Assembly: GCF_958979055.1 (NCBI RefSeq)
Contig: NC_084887.1
Coordinates: 10,256,501-10,320,500, forward strand
Direction of reading: 5' to 3'
Origin: Alnus glutinosa
Lineage: Eukaryota > Streptophyta > Magnoliopsida > Fagales > Betulaceae
Length of the DNA stretch: 64,000 nt
The translations under genes were made by a program, and so were the position numbers. The notes beneath the pieces were generated by a model, which was not told where the DNA came from, did not search any database, and saw only the letters and a list, made by a program, of their open reading frames with translations. Shown here one piece after another: positions 13,004 to 24,489 of the stretch. The first letter of the stretch is position 1. Each line of letters opens with the position of its first letter.

Positions 13004-13972
13004 GGGAAAAATACATATAATTCTCTCAAACTACCACTCAATTGTCAATGTACCCTCTAAACTATCAATTGTGTCAATGTCCCCTCCATAAACTACCAAA
13101 AAATGTCAATGTCCCGCCTAAGACCAACAAAAAGACAAAAATGATCATAATTTTTTTTGAATAAGAAAAAAATGTCCTCATAAATTCAAAAAATTAAAAC
13201 TAAAACTAAAAAACTTAAAAAAAAAATAAAACTAAAAAAGAAATATTTTAAAAAAATTAAATAAAAAAGGAATTTTTTTTTTTTTTCAAAAAAAAGAACT
13301 AATTTTTTAATTTTTTTTTTTAAAAAAGTAAATAAAAAATAACTGAATTTTTTTAAAAAATAAAACATAAAACAAATGAAAAAAAGAAAAAAAGAAAAGC
13401 CAGTTTCTATTTAATTAAAAAAACAAAAAAGAACAATTTTTTTAAAGAAAAAAAAAACGAAAAACAAAAAATAACTGGAATTTATTTATTTTTTGAAAAA
13501 ATAAAACAAATGAAAAAAAACCAGTTTTTATTAAATTAAAAAACGAAAAAGAACATTTTTTTAAATGAAAAAAAAAACGAAAAAAACAAAAAAAAACTAA
13601 AATTTATTTTTTTTTTAAAATGAAACAAATGAAAAAAAAAAACCTGTTTTTATTAAATTAAAAAAACGAAAAAGAACAATTTTTTTTAAAAAGAAATAAA
13701 AACTGAAAATTATTTTTTAAAAAAATAAAAAATAAAAAACAGTTTTAATTTTTTATTTTTTTTTGGAATAAATTTTTGTTATTTTATATTTTTTTAATAA
13801 TTTTTTTTAGTTTTTATTTTATTTTAATAATTTTATGAAGGGCATTTTTGTCATTAGGACGACATTGATATTTTCTGGTAGTTTAAGGGTGGAGATTGAC
13901 ACAATTGGTAGTTTGGGGGGTACATTGACAATGATATGAAAGTTTGAGGGGGTTACGTGTACTTTTCTCAAC
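13004..13972. mobile_element. Non-autonomous element with about 145-bp terminal inverted repeats
   Basis: The first 145 bases match the reverse complement of the last 145 with scattered mismatches (for example TTGTCAATGTACCC and CAATTGTGTCAAT in both). The middle is a low-complexity A/T block with no coding capacity. Long TIRs without a transposase suggest a Mutator-like element, but both flanks are A-rich and a 9-bp duplication cannot be read with confidence. Confidence 0.75.
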
Positions 13973-14872
13973 AAAAAAAAAAAAATTGCAGCACGTGTAA
14001 TAATTTACTCAATGGTCTAAATTTAATTTCACTCTCTCTTTCTTATAAAAAATTTGAAATTAAATTTAGACATCTGTTGTAATTTTTTCACAAAACCTAA
14101 GCCAAATCCAAATTTAACAGTAGCATATGCATAGTCTTTGTCAAAGGCCAAACTATTTAATAGTACCCCCAAAAAAAAAAAAAGAAAAAAAAAAAGCCAC
14201 CAATCTTCCCACAAAACAGGCCACAACGTAGAATGGTAAACCATATAAATGTTGTCCAAATGGCAGTACCAAAAACCATACAAACGGCCAATTAAAAACA
14301 GCCTTTCTCACAGAATTAAATATTTTATGTGTTGGGCCTTACCTATTAAAAGGAATTTCGAGCCCACACGTAAGGAAAATGTTAAAATATTAATTAAATG
14401 ATTAAATTTACATATTCCTATCAGCTTAAGTTTTTGAAATAAGTGATGGTTTAACTGTCCACAATTTTTCTTTTTAACATAAAAATTGGAGCCGGTTTTC
14501 AAAACCCTAAACTAAAGTGACACTAAACTAAACTCTTTCGTTTCCGCTTTCATTCTCTTTAAACTAAAAGCTAATATTAACATTAACATCGAAATGAAAA
14601 CAGAGGTTAACTAAAGGGTACCAGCCATTAATGTTGGTTTCTTTGTTAATTAACACAATGGAAAGAGGTCATTTATAGGCAGATTAAGTCGTAGTTTAAG
14701 CTTTTAATTTGAATATATAGTCCACCTGCGTACGTACCTCATCCAAAACAATTCAAACATATAAAATGTTAAGAGTATTGATAAAAAAAATAAAAATAAA
14801 AAAAAACACCCACATTATATACCAATTACACACTCACACTAATATAAGGTGTAACCCATGTGATGAGTCCTA
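13973..14872. other. Geneless stretch
   Basis: AT-rich. I see no gene, RNA or clear element. Confidence 0.5.
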
Positions 14873-14880
14873 CTCACATG

Positions 14881-15777
14881 TAGGGGTGTATAAGCGGTGT
14901 AGTTATTAACCAGAAATAACCGGCGCAGTTATTAACCAGAAATAACCGGTAACAACCGTTAACCGGAGAAACTGAAAAATTAAAAAAGCGGAAATAATCG
15001 CAACCAGATAATCGGATACTTGGTTGCGGTTACCGGTTATTATAGTTTAAAAAATCAGTTAATAACCGTGTAACCACACCCGGTTTTTATTTTATATATA
15101 TACTATTGTTTGCCTAATGTTTGATGTCAGATTTTGATTCTTTTTTGGTTCTGTTTTGGTTTAAAAAGTTGTAAACAGAGTTTTGTCTCTGCATGCCAAT
15201 GTATTGTTTCTGGTTTTGTTGGTTTTAGCTTGCTGTTTTGATCTGATTGTAATCTGGATCAGTTGTTTTGAATAAAATTGCTTACTTATTCATTTTTTTT
15301 AAAAAAAAGGAGGAGAAATTAAACCATTAAAAAAGAAGAAAAACAAAAATAAGAAAGTTTTGGTTGTATTACTTGAGTGTTTCGTGTAGCACAAGGAGGA
15401 CAAGATGGTGGTGCGCATTGGTGTACCCAAAGCTTGGAAGTGATAAAGACTTCGTCCCTGGATTTTTGATAAGAACATGTCCATAGCAGTACTGTGACTC
15501 CAGTGATATCTTCATCACGGATGTTTGATTGGTTTGGAGGGTCTATCTACCAGGGGTCCAACAAGAAATAATTCAGTGTTATTTTGACAAGTAAATTCAA
15601 GAATAAAAGAAAACCGGTTGTCTGGTTAATAACCAGTTTAAAATAACCGGATAACCGGCAGTTGATAAAAACCTCAACCGGTAGCCGGCAGTTGTTAAAA
15701 TAGGAATAACTGGGAACTCCGGTTGCAGTAGCGGTTATAAGCAAATAACCGCTATCGCAACCGGTTGTACACCCCTA
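14881..15777. mobile_element. Non-autonomous hAT element, 897 bp, perfect TSD
   Basis: It starts TAGGGGTGTA and ends TACACCCCTA, flanked by identical 8-bp copies of CTCACATG (14873-14880 and 15778-15785). Both subterminal regions are rich in AACCGGTT/ATAACCGG words, the likely transposase binding sites. The middle (about 15110-15300) has a T/G-rich segment ending in an A-run that looks like a LINE 3' tail, so a nested retroposon is possible. There is no transposase; mobility would need one encoded elsewhere. Confidence 0.92.
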
Positions 15778-15785
15778 CTCACATG

Positions 15786-16389
15786 GATCCTAACCCATGT
15801 GAGTAGAGGTGTACAATTGGTGTGCATTGTGGGTGTCCCAAAATGCTAACATGTGAAACAACTATATTTCACATTTGCATACGTGCATAGAAGGGCATGA
15901 CCTTACTTGAACATCATCTATTCTATAGGCTTGTACCTCTGCGTTCTTGAGTTGCATGTAAGAGCATTCACAGCAGCTTCCTTAAATAGAGTTTGTTCCC
16001 TAAATTTTAAAGAAAATTTCAAAAAAGTTACAAAAACCCATTCCCAGCAGTTTTCCTACAATTTTTGTTTCCATGGGAAGCTACAAAACAAAGAGAATCC
16101 AAGGACCAACACAGAGAGATAGCGGGACACGCCTACACGTGTCGCCTAGGAGGAGGGAGGGAAGGAGGGAGAGAGAAGGAGAAGGGGGGGGGGGGGGGGG
16201 GGGGTGCCTATTCTATCGCTCCACTCCGAAAATTTCATTCATTTTTTACCAATTAAAATGAACTCCATAGTCCAGAATAGCAAATTAAGCAATGTGAACC
16301 AAATAAATTGCAAAATCCATTATTTTCACCAATTTCCAGAACCACAAAACATGCTCTACAAACTGCATACAAAAGGGTTTTTTCTTTTC
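15786..16389. other. Geneless stretch with a poly-G run
   Basis: It holds a GA/GGA-rich patch and a run of 21 G at 16184-16204, an assembly-error and G-quadruplex hotspot. No gene seen. Confidence 0.5.
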
Positions 16390-18911
16390 TTCTCTTTTTT
16401 CCATTTTCCTCTTTTGCTGCTTCTCATCCATTTTAGCAATCACATGGAAGCCATTTAAAAACCCAGAAGGAAATACGTAAAAATTGAAGTGCGAGGAAGC
16501 CAAAACACCCCTTTGTATTCTCTATATGAAACACATTTCACATATGAACAAAAAAAAAAAATGATACCCAAAAACAGGAAATGGAAAAATATCAAATGTA
16601 ATCATACTTGTCACAAATGAGCAACAATAACTGTACCTCATTCAAAATGAAGCTCTTGCCCTGACGAGCATGGGCCCAGACGGAGACAACCCAAGAGGAT
16701 CCTTTAACTTGCCTAAGCGATCCAATGGCTTCTGCGTCCATCTTCAGCTTGCCATTGTCATCATTGTACACTCAGGCGCAAAGGCCTACTGAACTACCTC
16801 TGAAGCATGGGAACCTAAAACGAAACCTTTAATTGTTCCTATGCCTCAAAGGTTCGGTTAGTATTACTGCAAAATATACATATTTTGGCACCCAAGGAAT
16901 CCTAAACACAACCATCACCTCAAGACTTGGTAAAATTAAATTTAAATAGCAGGATACAAAAATTTCAATGCAATATATAGCTGTTTGCATCAAAAGTTTT
17001 TCAATTTAACATCCAGCGAAATGAGAATTGCTTGAGAAACTGAAATTTTGAGTCAATTGTGACAACATAAACTAACAATTCAATATGCTGTTGCCATATC
17101 AGAATCCTAAGTCACAGACAATCTTAGGACAAAATGCAACAATGATATATTGTGTTGTTATGCCACTAGAGGGGTGGGGACAATTTGATTCAGGACTGAT
17201 CACTGACATTAGTGTTGAGTATTACAATACTTGTAGTCCTAACAAATATAAAATAAGAGGATTCAACCAAAAACCAGATTGAGTACTTGATAAATCTTGT
17301 GCTTCATGGTCGTCACTGAATGGGTCGAAAATCCAATTAACCTATAAATGATCTTCCACTGATTAAAAAGGCCAACTCCCTTCCAAGTATGCTCACAATT
17401 CAGACAAGACATTCTGATATCATGGAAAAGGAAAGCCATGAGTGTAGTATAATGCACAAGACAATCAGAAATTATGAGATTAGAACTTATGAAAAGAACT
17501 ACCCAAAAAAAGAAAGATCTTATCAAAGACTCAATAACGTAATAACTACCAGTATATTATTTACTCTATTGCCTCCATTTGAATTTCTACCATCAATATC
17601 ATTTGTATTATAATTGTCAGACTTTGTGTTTGGTGGCGCTTAAGACCAGACAAATAGAACCCTCTTGCAAAAAGAAGAAACAAAATGGTCTCCAAAAGTT
17701 CAAGGCAATAAAGACATCAAGGATTCATAGATATACACTCATTTAAGTTCTGGAAAGAAAGTATATTGGTGTAATACTTCACTTTCCCTCTTTTTGGAAT
17801 GGAATTATTTCAGATACTGTGAAAATGTGATATTTGTTTGTAGGTTATTATCCAGGTTACATAATTACACCACATCAGGAATAAAGGTTGGAAACAAGAC
17901 ATCTATACAGACATGCCCATACAAACCAGTACACAGCACTTCGCTGCACTTACACTAAATGCAGTAATGCAGTACTATTTTCATGTATTGCTCTACTAAG
18001 CAGTTCGTGTGGAAATCAAGCGCTACGTGCAAGGCTAGTTTTTGTTTCGACACTATAAAATATGGTACATTCAATGTAAGACTTTACCACAAATTGACCA
18101 GTATGTATCTCCTGTTTGTTTTGGTTTCTTGATGTACGTGTCCTAGGCACAACTTTCCTCCAAAACCTTGTATACTACTAGGTTCTAAATCATTCACCTC
18201 TAAAATTGCATAGAAAATGGAGCAAGCCATCCCAGTTGTATACTACTAGGTTCATTTTCATGACAAGGACAACCCGTCATGAACAATGAATGATTTAGAA
18301 CCAATGGCTTGCTCAGGTGGTGTATAGCACAAAAGGCCTTTTCTGCATTACCTTCAAAAAGATCCAAACAGGAAAAGTCGAACCATATAAGAAAAATTTG
18401 GAAGGATATCATGATTTGGGTCATGCAGATCACACAGAGTATTGGTAAATTTTAAAACACACGGGCAAAAAATCTACAAAGATGGAGGTCAAGAAATAAA
18501 GCACTTCATAATATTGACACGGATATGACAATTAGAAGAGTTCAAAAATCAAATTTCAAAATGTTGGCAGCAACGAGTTGTGAATGCCACAATTTCAGAA
18601 AGGATCACCCAAAATCACCAAAATGCATCAACTATTTTCAGTTGATAGAATACCATTTCAAATCCTAGGGGTTCCTATTACACAAGCAAAGAAAGATGAG
18701 AGAAGTATTTAGGAAGGGTAATCAAAGAGCAAAATCTTCACACACATCATGCCAAAATCTGATCCATGGACCCGTAACCCAAAATAAATCTGGTATGACT
18801 ACAAAACAAATTTCACCCCTTCCTTATATTCTTCCAAAGAGCTAAATAGGTAATCAAGTATGCAAATTGTAGAACTACAGACTATTATAATTAATGTATT
18901 ACCTTCTTATG
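16390..18911. repeat. 3' flank of F-box unit 1 (shared with units 2, 3 and partly 4)
   Basis: Segments recur at other F-box loci in the same order: 16390-16580 matches 46209-46410; 17497-18010 matches 46410-46975 and, in part, 30286-30800; 18010-18440 matches 30800-31228; 18440-18750 matches 39199-39480. It is therefore the downstream part of the duplicated F-box unit. Unit 3 lacks 16580-17496 and most of the DNA corresponding to 18020-18840. Short minus-strand open frames here (for example 18200-18433) recur in unit 2 but resemble no known protein. Confidence 0.85.
16637..16799 (-). pseudogene. Guanylate-binding protein (GBP) N-terminal exon fragment
   Basis: Minus-strand translation gives RPLRL, then VYNDDNGKLKMDAEAIGSLR and QVKGSSWVVSVWAHARQGKS followed by FILNE. 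It ends at a GT donor (GAG|GTACAG). This matches the start of the large GTPase domain of plant guanylate-binding proteins, including the P-loop (family usually GRARQGKSFILNQ). In the family the domain binds and hydrolyses GTP. Only this one exon is visible, a 2-bp insertion breaks the frame just before VYNDD, and no later exon follows, so it is a dead fragment. The splice donor shows it was copied from genomic DNA, not mRNA. It lies in the part of unit 1 that unit 3 lacks. Confidence 0.75.
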
Positions 18912-20120
18912 CTATCTTCCCGAGACTCCATTTTTTGCATTTAGTAAAATGAGGCTCTCCCCGTATTTATCCAAATAAAACCAGTCCTCACAATACCTAG
19001 TTCCAGTTTCCGATTCTTCGGTAGAGGATAAAAATCCAAGTTGAGTTACTCGTTTGATATGTGGTTCGTACGAAAGAAGCTCCCCAATTCTGTCAGTAAC
19101 TAGAACTTCACCATTTTTCCTGAAGGCTACCACCCTCTTTAATCCTTTACTGATATGAATGTTGAATAGCTTAGTCCAAGATTCTCCAATGCCATACTCT
19201 TTCATGATCCATATAGAAAAAGACTGTTCCTCCATTCGTTCATTAAAGGGGACAAGACAAAGTAATCCGTCAAGCACCGCAACAGTCATATTCAAATACA
19301 ACTTCCCAACAAAGCAGTCGGGCACTGGAATCTCATGAAAAACTTCATCAACCATATCAAACGCCACTATCACATTGCGAAAAGTGCCCTCTTCTGGTGG
19401 AGTATGCGCTACCCAGTGGGATGCCCCATTGACAAAAACGGATAAGCAACGCTCATTGACAATATATGATGGAGCAGGGGCAGCAATGGCTCGCCAGCAG
19501 CCAGTGTTAAGCGTATAGATCTCGACCAGCGGTGGAACCTTGTAGCCATGGAGACGCCCTTCAAGATATACAAGTCTGACCAGCTTAATATCATTGGTAG
19601 AGGGGTCGTAGCCAAATCCATGGGAATGCTTGGAGCGGCCGTGTAATGAGAGGGTGAAGTTAGGCTCTGGAAGGCTTAGAGCCCTATGAATGGAAGGGTT
19701 CCATAGAGTATAGCTATAGTAATTTCTCTGATAATGATCATTGTAAGCAAAGCAGAATAGCCCATTCCACGAACCCACTATGTTGGTAAAGTCATAACGA
19801 GACCAAAAAGAATGTGGTTTAAGTGGGCAACTCAATTGGATGAAGTTATTGTTATTACCAAATGATCCATCATCAGTGCGCAGACTAAAGTTCTCGTATT
19901 GTCCAGAATTTACAATATTAAGGCGAATCGATTTTCCGTACCGAAAGAGAAGTAGGCCGCTCTTGTTGTTGTCATGGCGGTTGGTGTGGGTGGCGATGAA
20001 GGTGTTGCTGGAGATTAGAGAACACCAGTCCTTGCAAACGCACCTGAGCCTCACCAGTGACTTCACAGGGAGTCTGATGAGGATCTCGACCACCACATCG
20101 CTTGGGAGAAAATCCGACAT
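18912..20120 (-). CDS. F-box protein 1, CPR1/CPR30-like with F-box-associated domain
   Basis: Intact single-exon frame of 402 residues. The F-box is at residues 4-42 (LPSDVVVEILIRLPVKSLVR, then LRCVCKDWCSLI), the part that docks on SKP1. An F-box-associated (FBA) domain runs from about residue 110 to 390, with NIVGSWNGLFCF, LWNPSIHRALSLPEP, HGFGYDPSTNDIKLVRL and VNGASHWVA; it recognises the substrate. Known for the family: the protein is the substrate adaptor of an SCF ubiquitin ligase in nucleus or cytoplasm; CPR1 itself limits NLR immune receptors. The target here is unknown. The start MSDFLPS is shared with F-box 3 and places the F-box at the N terminus as is usual. Compared with the paralogues it differs mainly in a short variable loop around residues 186-196. 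Upstream DNA keeps decayed coding sequence for the N-terminal extension still open in F-box 2. Confidence 0.9.
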   Translation of the reverse strand: MSDFLPSDVVVEILIRLPVKSLVRLRCVCKDWCSLISSNTFIATHTNRHDNNKSGLLLFRYGKSIRLNIVNSGQYENFSLRTDDGSFGNNNNFIQLSCPLKPHSFWSRYDFTNIVGSWNGLFCFAYNDHYQRNYYSYTLWNPSIHRALSLPEPNFTLSLHGRSKHSHGFGYDPSTNDIKLVRLVYLEGRLHGYKVPPLVEIYTLNTGCWRAIAAPAPSYIVNERCLSVFVNGASHWVAHTPPEEGTFRNVIVAFDMVDEVFHEIPVPDCFVGKLYLNMTVAVLDGLLCLVPFNERMEEQSFSIWIMKEYGIGESWTKLFNIHISKGLKRVVAFRKNGEVLVTDRIGELLSYEPHIKRVTQLGFLSSTEESETGTRYCEDWFYLDKYGESLILLNAKNGVSGR

Positions 20121-20160
20121 TTCCTTTGCTTCTTCTTCTTTCTTTGAGAGATCGAATCCT

Positions 20161-20343
20161 CTAGTTTTGGGCCAAAACTAGAGCGTCAGAGATATAGGTG
20201 TGAGTATTCAGTTTTACAGTTTGACCACAGCTTCGCTTGGGATTTCGTTTGCTTCGATCTTCTTGTTCCATTTTGACCACAACTTCGTTTGGGAGATCAT
20301 CTTTTTTGTTAGAGAATCTTCTTCTTCTAGTTTTGGAGATCAT
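20161..20343 (-). pseudogene. Decayed N-terminal extension upstream of F-box 1
   Basis: Minus-strand DNA encodes RRRRFSNKKDDLPNEVVVKM, closely matching residues 54-73 of the longer F-box 2 protein (RRRRFSKKKDDLPNEVVVNM). The frame then drifts and stops before the F-box 1 start. It is probably not translated as part of F-box 1, or is a short upstream frame in its 5' leader. Unit 3 has the same remnant at about 48360-48480. Confidence 0.6.
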
Positions 20344-20399
20344 CTTTGTTCAATCTACGAATTAACATCTTTGGAATCCGCCAACTACCGGTAGTGTTT

Positions 20400-21519
20400 G
20401 AGCAAGATGATGATGAGTACGACAGATTCGAACATATGCAGGTGAGCGATGAATAATAGCAAAGGTGGAAGACTCACACACATGTAAAAGTCCTCTCCAT
20501 GCGCTTTAAAGTTATAATTTTAGCATTATCCATTTCCTTTATGGATTTGCTGTCGGCAGTTCACCTTGTTAGACTTTTCAATCACCTCAAAAGTTGGTTA
20601 GAAAGTTATATACATTAATCAGTCCATTTCAATTTCTTTTCTTTCTCAATTCTAATTCCCAAACAATAAATTTCATTTCAGCACCTATCAGCCTAAATTT
20701 TCTTTTATTTATTTATTTAAATATCTACTTTGAAAATTTCTCCATCTCAATTTATAACACGAGTCATAAGAGAAAAGTACAACAGACAATAATGAATATC
20801 ATAAATTATATATATATATATATATCATAAATTCGTACCACCAAATAAAATGGTTTTTATTTTTTATTATTCTTTTTTGGTAATAAAATTCATTAGAAAA
20901 TACAGTTGGTAGGACTAGGACGGCTCCCTGCCTCCCAACAATTAATAAACAAAGCTTGTCGGTGCAGTACCCTATGCTCACACCAATACTAATATACACA
21001 TTAAATCTTAACTTTTTTCCGGTATATGTTGTTAGAATAATGTATTTGTATAATTATTTATATATACTTTTAAGATAAATGATAACTGTTTATGATGTAT
21101 ATCTATACGTAGTTGATATTACATTTGTATCTTTTTTCTTTTCTTGTACACTACATGTGGTATAATTGTATATTGGCTTCACATTTAATTTTCTTCTCTG
21201 CAATACAATTAATAATGTCCTTCCCAAACCACTAAAGTGTTCCGAATAATCCCGCAATAACAAAAATACACTTAGTGAAAAATAAGAAAGGAAAGAAAAA
21301 ATGAAAATACCCAAGGGGTGGTTTAAGCCATTTGGGGGGTGGTCGAACCACTCCCAAGCTGGCCAGAGGGCAGGAGCGGAGCCAGCATTTTGAATTTGGG
21401 AGGGGCAAAATTGAAAAAAAAAAAAATTGGGAGGCAAAACAAAAAAATAAAAAATTTAGTTGTAAAATTAAGGAACTCTAAAAGAGAAATGAGTAATTCT
21501 TTCCAACACATAAAGGAAA
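20400..21519. other. Upstream flank of F-box 1, no gene
   Basis: The first part resembles the upstream flanks of F-box 2 and 3 (including the AAGTTGGTTAG word near 20590). After that the sequence is AT-rich, with a TA run at about 20809-20825, and unrecognised. Confidence 0.5.
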
Positions 21520-21912
21520 GGAATCAGAAGATAAAGAAAAGGTGGGAATGCAAATCTAGTCACGACCCAATTTGCTACATGATGGACAAAGATGTTTGCA
21601 TTTTAGTTGATGTGTCTAGCAAACCAGCTTGTAGTAGAAGGTATGGTGGTGGAGAAATCCGAGATAATCGATGAAATTCTCCGATCTTGAGCAATCTTCG
21701 GATTGTTGATGGAAAGAGTGACTGTAAGAGAATTACCCTTGAAAGTGACATGAGACAGCTTCAAAGAATAACAAAGTTGTGCAGCTAATTGAGCTGCAGT
21801 TGCTTCTCCATAAACTAATGTACAAGGTGGACTGATTCTAGTTAAACATTAAATAATGGCTCCACTTGAGTCCCAACAAACAGTTGCTTGGGCAAAGAGT
21901 TATTTCTGATGG
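21520..21912 (-). pseudogene. LINE RNase H-like domain fragment (split by a hAT element)
   Basis: Minus-strand translation gives WDSSGAII, RISPPCTLVYGEATAAQLAA, SLKLSHVTFKGNSLTVTLSI, PKIAQDRRISSIISDF and NIFVHHVANWVVTR. This is the plant LINE RNase H (RVT_3) pattern, with frameshifts and stops. The upstream piece continues past the hAT insertion at 21921-22757 into about 22766-22795, so the hAT element landed inside this LINE copy. The 3' end lies near 21440-21500. Confidence 0.75.
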
Positions 21913-21920
21913 CTGTGTCG

Positions 21921-22757
21921 TAGGGGTGTACAACCGGTTGCGGTAGGTAGAGGTTATTAGCTTATAACCGCTACCGCAACCGCAACTGAGGCCCCTGGAT
22001 ATTCCTATTTCAATAACTGCAACCGCAACTTGCAGTTTTTAACAACTACCGGTTATCCGGTTATTTTAACCCGGTAATTAACCGGATAACCAGTTTTTAT
22101 GTATGTCGATTTTATTTTATTTTTTTTGGGCAAACAGACCTTTTTCGACGCCATTCAAATCACCATCAACCCTCTCATCCTGCAAGTTATTAAATATTTT
22201 GCTTAAATAACGAATTGAATGAGACTGTCCTTAATCAGTTGGATTAATGCTTATTGAGTCTGAGAGTCTCTAACCTCTAAAAAGTATCTAAAAATAAGAA
22301 CCCACAGGAGCAGAGATAATGGTCACAGAACTGCCAACAAAACAAATTTCTTTTATTTCAATTCACAAAGATTGGCGTATATAACCTTCTATCGGATAAA
22401 AGCATACAACTATATATCTATGGTACAAGTATTTTATACACTAACGAGTAATGGAATCACTTAATACTCATCTTTTTGGCTTTGACATGGACAAGAAGAC
22501 AACATTAACTCAAGTCAATCTTGTTACGTAACTTTATATAATCTTGTTAGGTAACTTTATTAACTCAAGTCATGGAAATAATTGGTTGCGGTTATCTCGT
22601 TATTAACCGGTTTTTTAAAATGTAATAATCGGTAACCATAACCGGGTACCCGGTTACCCGATTATTCGGTTGCGGTTATTTTCAGTTTTCTTGATTAGCA
22701 ATTATTGGCGGTTATTGGTTATTTCCAGTTAATAACCGCCTCGCTTGTACACCCCTA
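21921..22757. mobile_element. Non-autonomous hAT element, 837 bp, perfect TSD
   Basis: It starts TAGGGGTGTACAACCGGTTG and ends TTGTACACCCCTA, flanked by identical 8-bp CTGTGTCG copies (21913-21920 and 22758-22765). Subterminal regions are packed with ACCGGTTAT/ATAACCGG words, as in the element at 14881. It has no transposase and has inserted into a LINE RNase H fragment. Confidence 0.92.
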
Positions 22758-22974
22758 CTGTGTCGTAATTAATCTTTTAGCAATGAGGATCAAGGTTTTC
22801 CCAAACATGTTTGGTTGTAATTGTTTTTTTTCAACCAGGCGGAAAAATGAATTTGAGAAATATGATTAACAGAGGCTGAGAGTTAGAGACTTCACTGTGA
22901 GGTAATTTTTCATCATTTCTTCCTCTAAACGCGATTTTTTCCTCTGCCTCGTTCATTCCACCATCGTTTGCAGT

Positions 22975-24402
22975 TAGGGCTGGCAAAACGGGTACTCGAC
23001 AAGACCCGTGACCCGTTTATGCTAGACCCAAACACAACTCGTTTATGTTAACGGGTCAGGGCTCCAGACACGATACGAACACGATAATTTCACAGGTCAC
23101 CTAACACGACGCGTGAAATCCGTTTAGCTTAACAGACAACCGAATACTGCAAATGCCCATCAAACTTCAACAGAATTACCAGAACTCTGAACCTCATCAC
23201 AAACCCTTATCTGTCCAATACTGCAAAGCTTACAATTACGGTAAATTGTCACTAATTCAGGAAAACATCAAATTTAAAATAAAGGAAAGGAAGAGGCTAA
23301 AAGGATTAATTGCATGGACAAAAAGAAGGAGTCATTCTTTGTTTTTCTAGCAAGAAAATGAAGCACAGACACTTTAGAGGAAAATATTTTTGAAAAATCC
23401 TTATTTATTTGCCTAAATTTCAGAATACGAAATGGAATAAATTAAAGCAAATGATCACCAATTTTTACATGGAGACAAGAAAAAGTTGGATTTTTTTTTT
23501 TTCACCTTTGTTCATCAATAAGAAAGTGTCTCTAGATAGAATTGGGCATTTTTTGGATGCCATTAAACACAAGGCTACTGGTTTTTCAGTTTGCAAGTGG
23601 AGCCATTGTTTTAGGGATGCAAATGAAGTGGCTCATCTGCTTGCTAGAAGGGCTTCCTCAAAGGGCATTTCTCATGTTTGGATTGAGGATATGCCTTTGT
23701 TTATTTCCTCAGTTTCTTTTAGAGACCTTTTGGTCTTTAGACTGTAATGGTCTTTTTCTTTAATGAGAAGATATCCCTTGTTCAAAGAAAGAAAGAAAGT
23801 GTCTCTATGACGCACAAACTCACAAAGAGAGAAAGAGAGAGAGAGAGAGAGAGGTTGTTGGCGATAATCGTAAGATTCGTAACAGAGAGTGATGGAAATC
23901 AACTATTAACATACTAGGTCCAAGTGTCCAGCGACTCCAGCAGACTCCAACGGGATTGTGGTGTGGGAGGAAGAAGAAGGGTCGGCGGCGGCGCGGTGCG
24001 GAGCTGAAGAAGAAGAAAATGGAAGAAGAAGAGAAGGGCGGCGGCAGCTGAAGGAAAAACTAAAAGTGAACTTTTGAGAAAAAGTTAGGGTTTTGATTCT
24101 TTTGATTTTGTCACTTTTGTAGTTTTTGTGTTTTTGAATTTCAGCTAAACAGAAAATCAGAGTTAATTACATAATTTCCAATTTCTATTTCCCCCCCCCC
24201 CCCCCCACCCCTTTTTTTTTATTTAAAAAAAAGAAAAAAGAGTAAGAGTTAATCATGTCTGGCGGGTCACCCACGGGTGACCCACCACCCGACTCGTCAG
24301 ACTGAGTTAAACGGGTTGAACCGTTTAAAGTAGACCTAAACCTGCTAATTTCGTGTCGTGTTCGTATTGGATTATCGGGTTGTGTCAAAATTGACAGTCC
24401 TA
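22975..24402. mobile_element. hAT element, 1428 bp, with empty site in unit 2
   Basis: The left end is TAGGGCTGGCAAAACGGGT; the right end reads TAGGACTGTCAATTTTGAC on the other strand. Both have CGGGTC/GACCCG-rich subterminal DNA. Flanking 8-mers are TTTGCAGT (22967-22974) and TCTGCAGC (24403-24410), two differences. The uninterrupted target is in F-box unit 2 as TCTGCGGC at 42392-42399, flanked by the same CCACCATCG and TCCTTGG words. No transposase frame survives; an internal LINE piece sits at 23535-23792. Its ends belong to the same family as the element at 1-2511. Confidence 0.93.
23535..23792 (+). mobile_element. 5'-truncated LINE insertion with 15-bp TSD (RNase H tail)
   Basis: The plus frame reads DRIGHFLDAIKHKATGFSVC followed by NEVAHLLARRASSKGISHVW, the C-terminal part of a LINE RNase H domain, and then an AAAG-rich tail. 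It is bracketed by identical AAGAAAGTGTCTCTA copies (23520-23534, 23793-23807). It lies inside the hAT element 22975-24402, so it is the younger of the two. Confidence 0.88.
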
Positions 24403-24489
24403 TCTGCAGCTCCTTGGTACTCTCTCTCTCGGAGTCTCCATTGGCCACTATCAAAAGAGGATGAGCAAGTTTATAGGTAAGGTGAGGCT

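Noticed and set aside
18200..18433. Minus-strand ORF (77 codons) conserved in unit 2 at 30995-31270
   Set aside because: Conservation is explained by the duplicated DNA itself. The N terminus differs, the frame is indel-prone and no family is recognisable.
23153..23350. 65-codon plus-strand ORF inside the hAT element
   Set aside because: No similarity to transposase or any family; lies in non-coding hAT DNA.
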